Origin: Clostridia bacterium
GTDB taxonomy: Bacteria > Bacillota > Clostridia > Christensenellales > CAG-917
DNA: 5,324 nucleotides
Assembly (NCBI GenBank): GCA_900754695.1
Contig: CAAEDU010000023.1
Location: forward strand, 1-5,324
Direction of reading: 5' to 3'
Part shown: piece by piece, positions 5,234-5,324 of the stretch
Position numbering within the stretch: position 1 is the first letter of the stretch
Layout: each line of letters starts with the position of its first letter
Translations under genes and position numbers: made by a program
The notes under the pieces: model-generated
The model's database searches: none
Told to the model about the DNA's origin: nothing
Seen by the model: only the letters and a program-made list of their open reading frames with translations

Positions 5234-5324
5234 ATGCCGGACCGGAATAATACGAACCAGCCTCGGAGCAATTCTTTTCGGCGCTTTTGCACAGCCGAAA
5301 CTTGACAATATGTATACTATTGCC
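5234..5324 (+). mobile_element. MITE-like structured repeat element, copy 2 (truncated by the window edge)
   Basis: Identical to 1-91 at 87 of 91 positions (differences at element positions 6, 8, 32 and 72), in the same orientation. It carries the left terminal repeat (5234-5258) and the 5' arm and apex of hairpin I, then runs off the window. It begins about 50 bases after the terminator at 5153-5183, in intergenic DNA. Confidence 0.85.

Noticed and set aside
5303..5318. TTGACA followed by TATACT in repeat copy 2, resembling a promoter
   Set aside because: The boxes are only five bases apart instead of about 17, copy 1 has TTGCCA, and no good -35 lies 17 bases upstream of TATACT.

Overview
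The window holds four co-directional (+ strand) protein genes in GC-rich DNA with third-codon-position bias toward G/C. They are smpB, an O-acetylhomoserine sulfhydrylase (metY), a MetA-family homoserine O-acetyltransferase (metA) and an M28-like metallopeptidase homologue. Purine-rich Shine-Dalgarno sites, short intrinsic terminators with U tracts, and the MetA-acetyl type paired with MetY point to a GC-rich member of the Firmicutes/Clostridia, perhaps an uncultured gut lineage. That placement is inference; no 16S or other marker is present beyond SmpB.

Layout. Positions 1-281 hold a non-coding element with 25-bp terminal inverted repeats and two internal long hairpins, so the whole element can be drawn as a three-way junction. 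A fragment of its internal motif recurs at 306-334. The first 91 bases of a second copy (87/91 identical) end the window at 5234-5324, in the same orientation. A probable promoter at 446-474 drives smpB (515-967). metY (1008-2291) follows after 40 bp with its own strong ribosome binding site and no visible promoter or terminator. metA (2372-3298) follows after an 80-bp spacer containing a hairpin that lacks a U tract. A strong intrinsic terminator (3332-3359), whose 3' arm is tandemly duplicated, closes this unit. A 384-bp intergenic stretch then carries GC-rich direct repeats, a 17-bp tandem repeat in AT-rich DNA, a near-consensus sigma-A promoter (3620-3648) and a run of ten G that serves as the Shine-Dalgarno of the peptidase-like gene (3683-5119). 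That gene ends at its own intrinsic terminator (5153-5183).

Function. MetA (acetyl-CoA type by Glu111) and MetY form a two-step direct sulfhydrylation route: homoserine to O-acetylhomoserine, then with sulfide to homocysteine, the methionine precursor. SmpB works with tmRNA in ribosome rescue and appears to share a transcript with the met genes. The peptidase-like gene is a separate transcription unit. Its metal-site motifs depart from classical M28 enzymes, so its activity is uncertain.

The most unusual items are the dispersed three-way-junction repeat, the G10 tract at the ribosome binding site of the peptidase-like gene, and the altered M28 active site.
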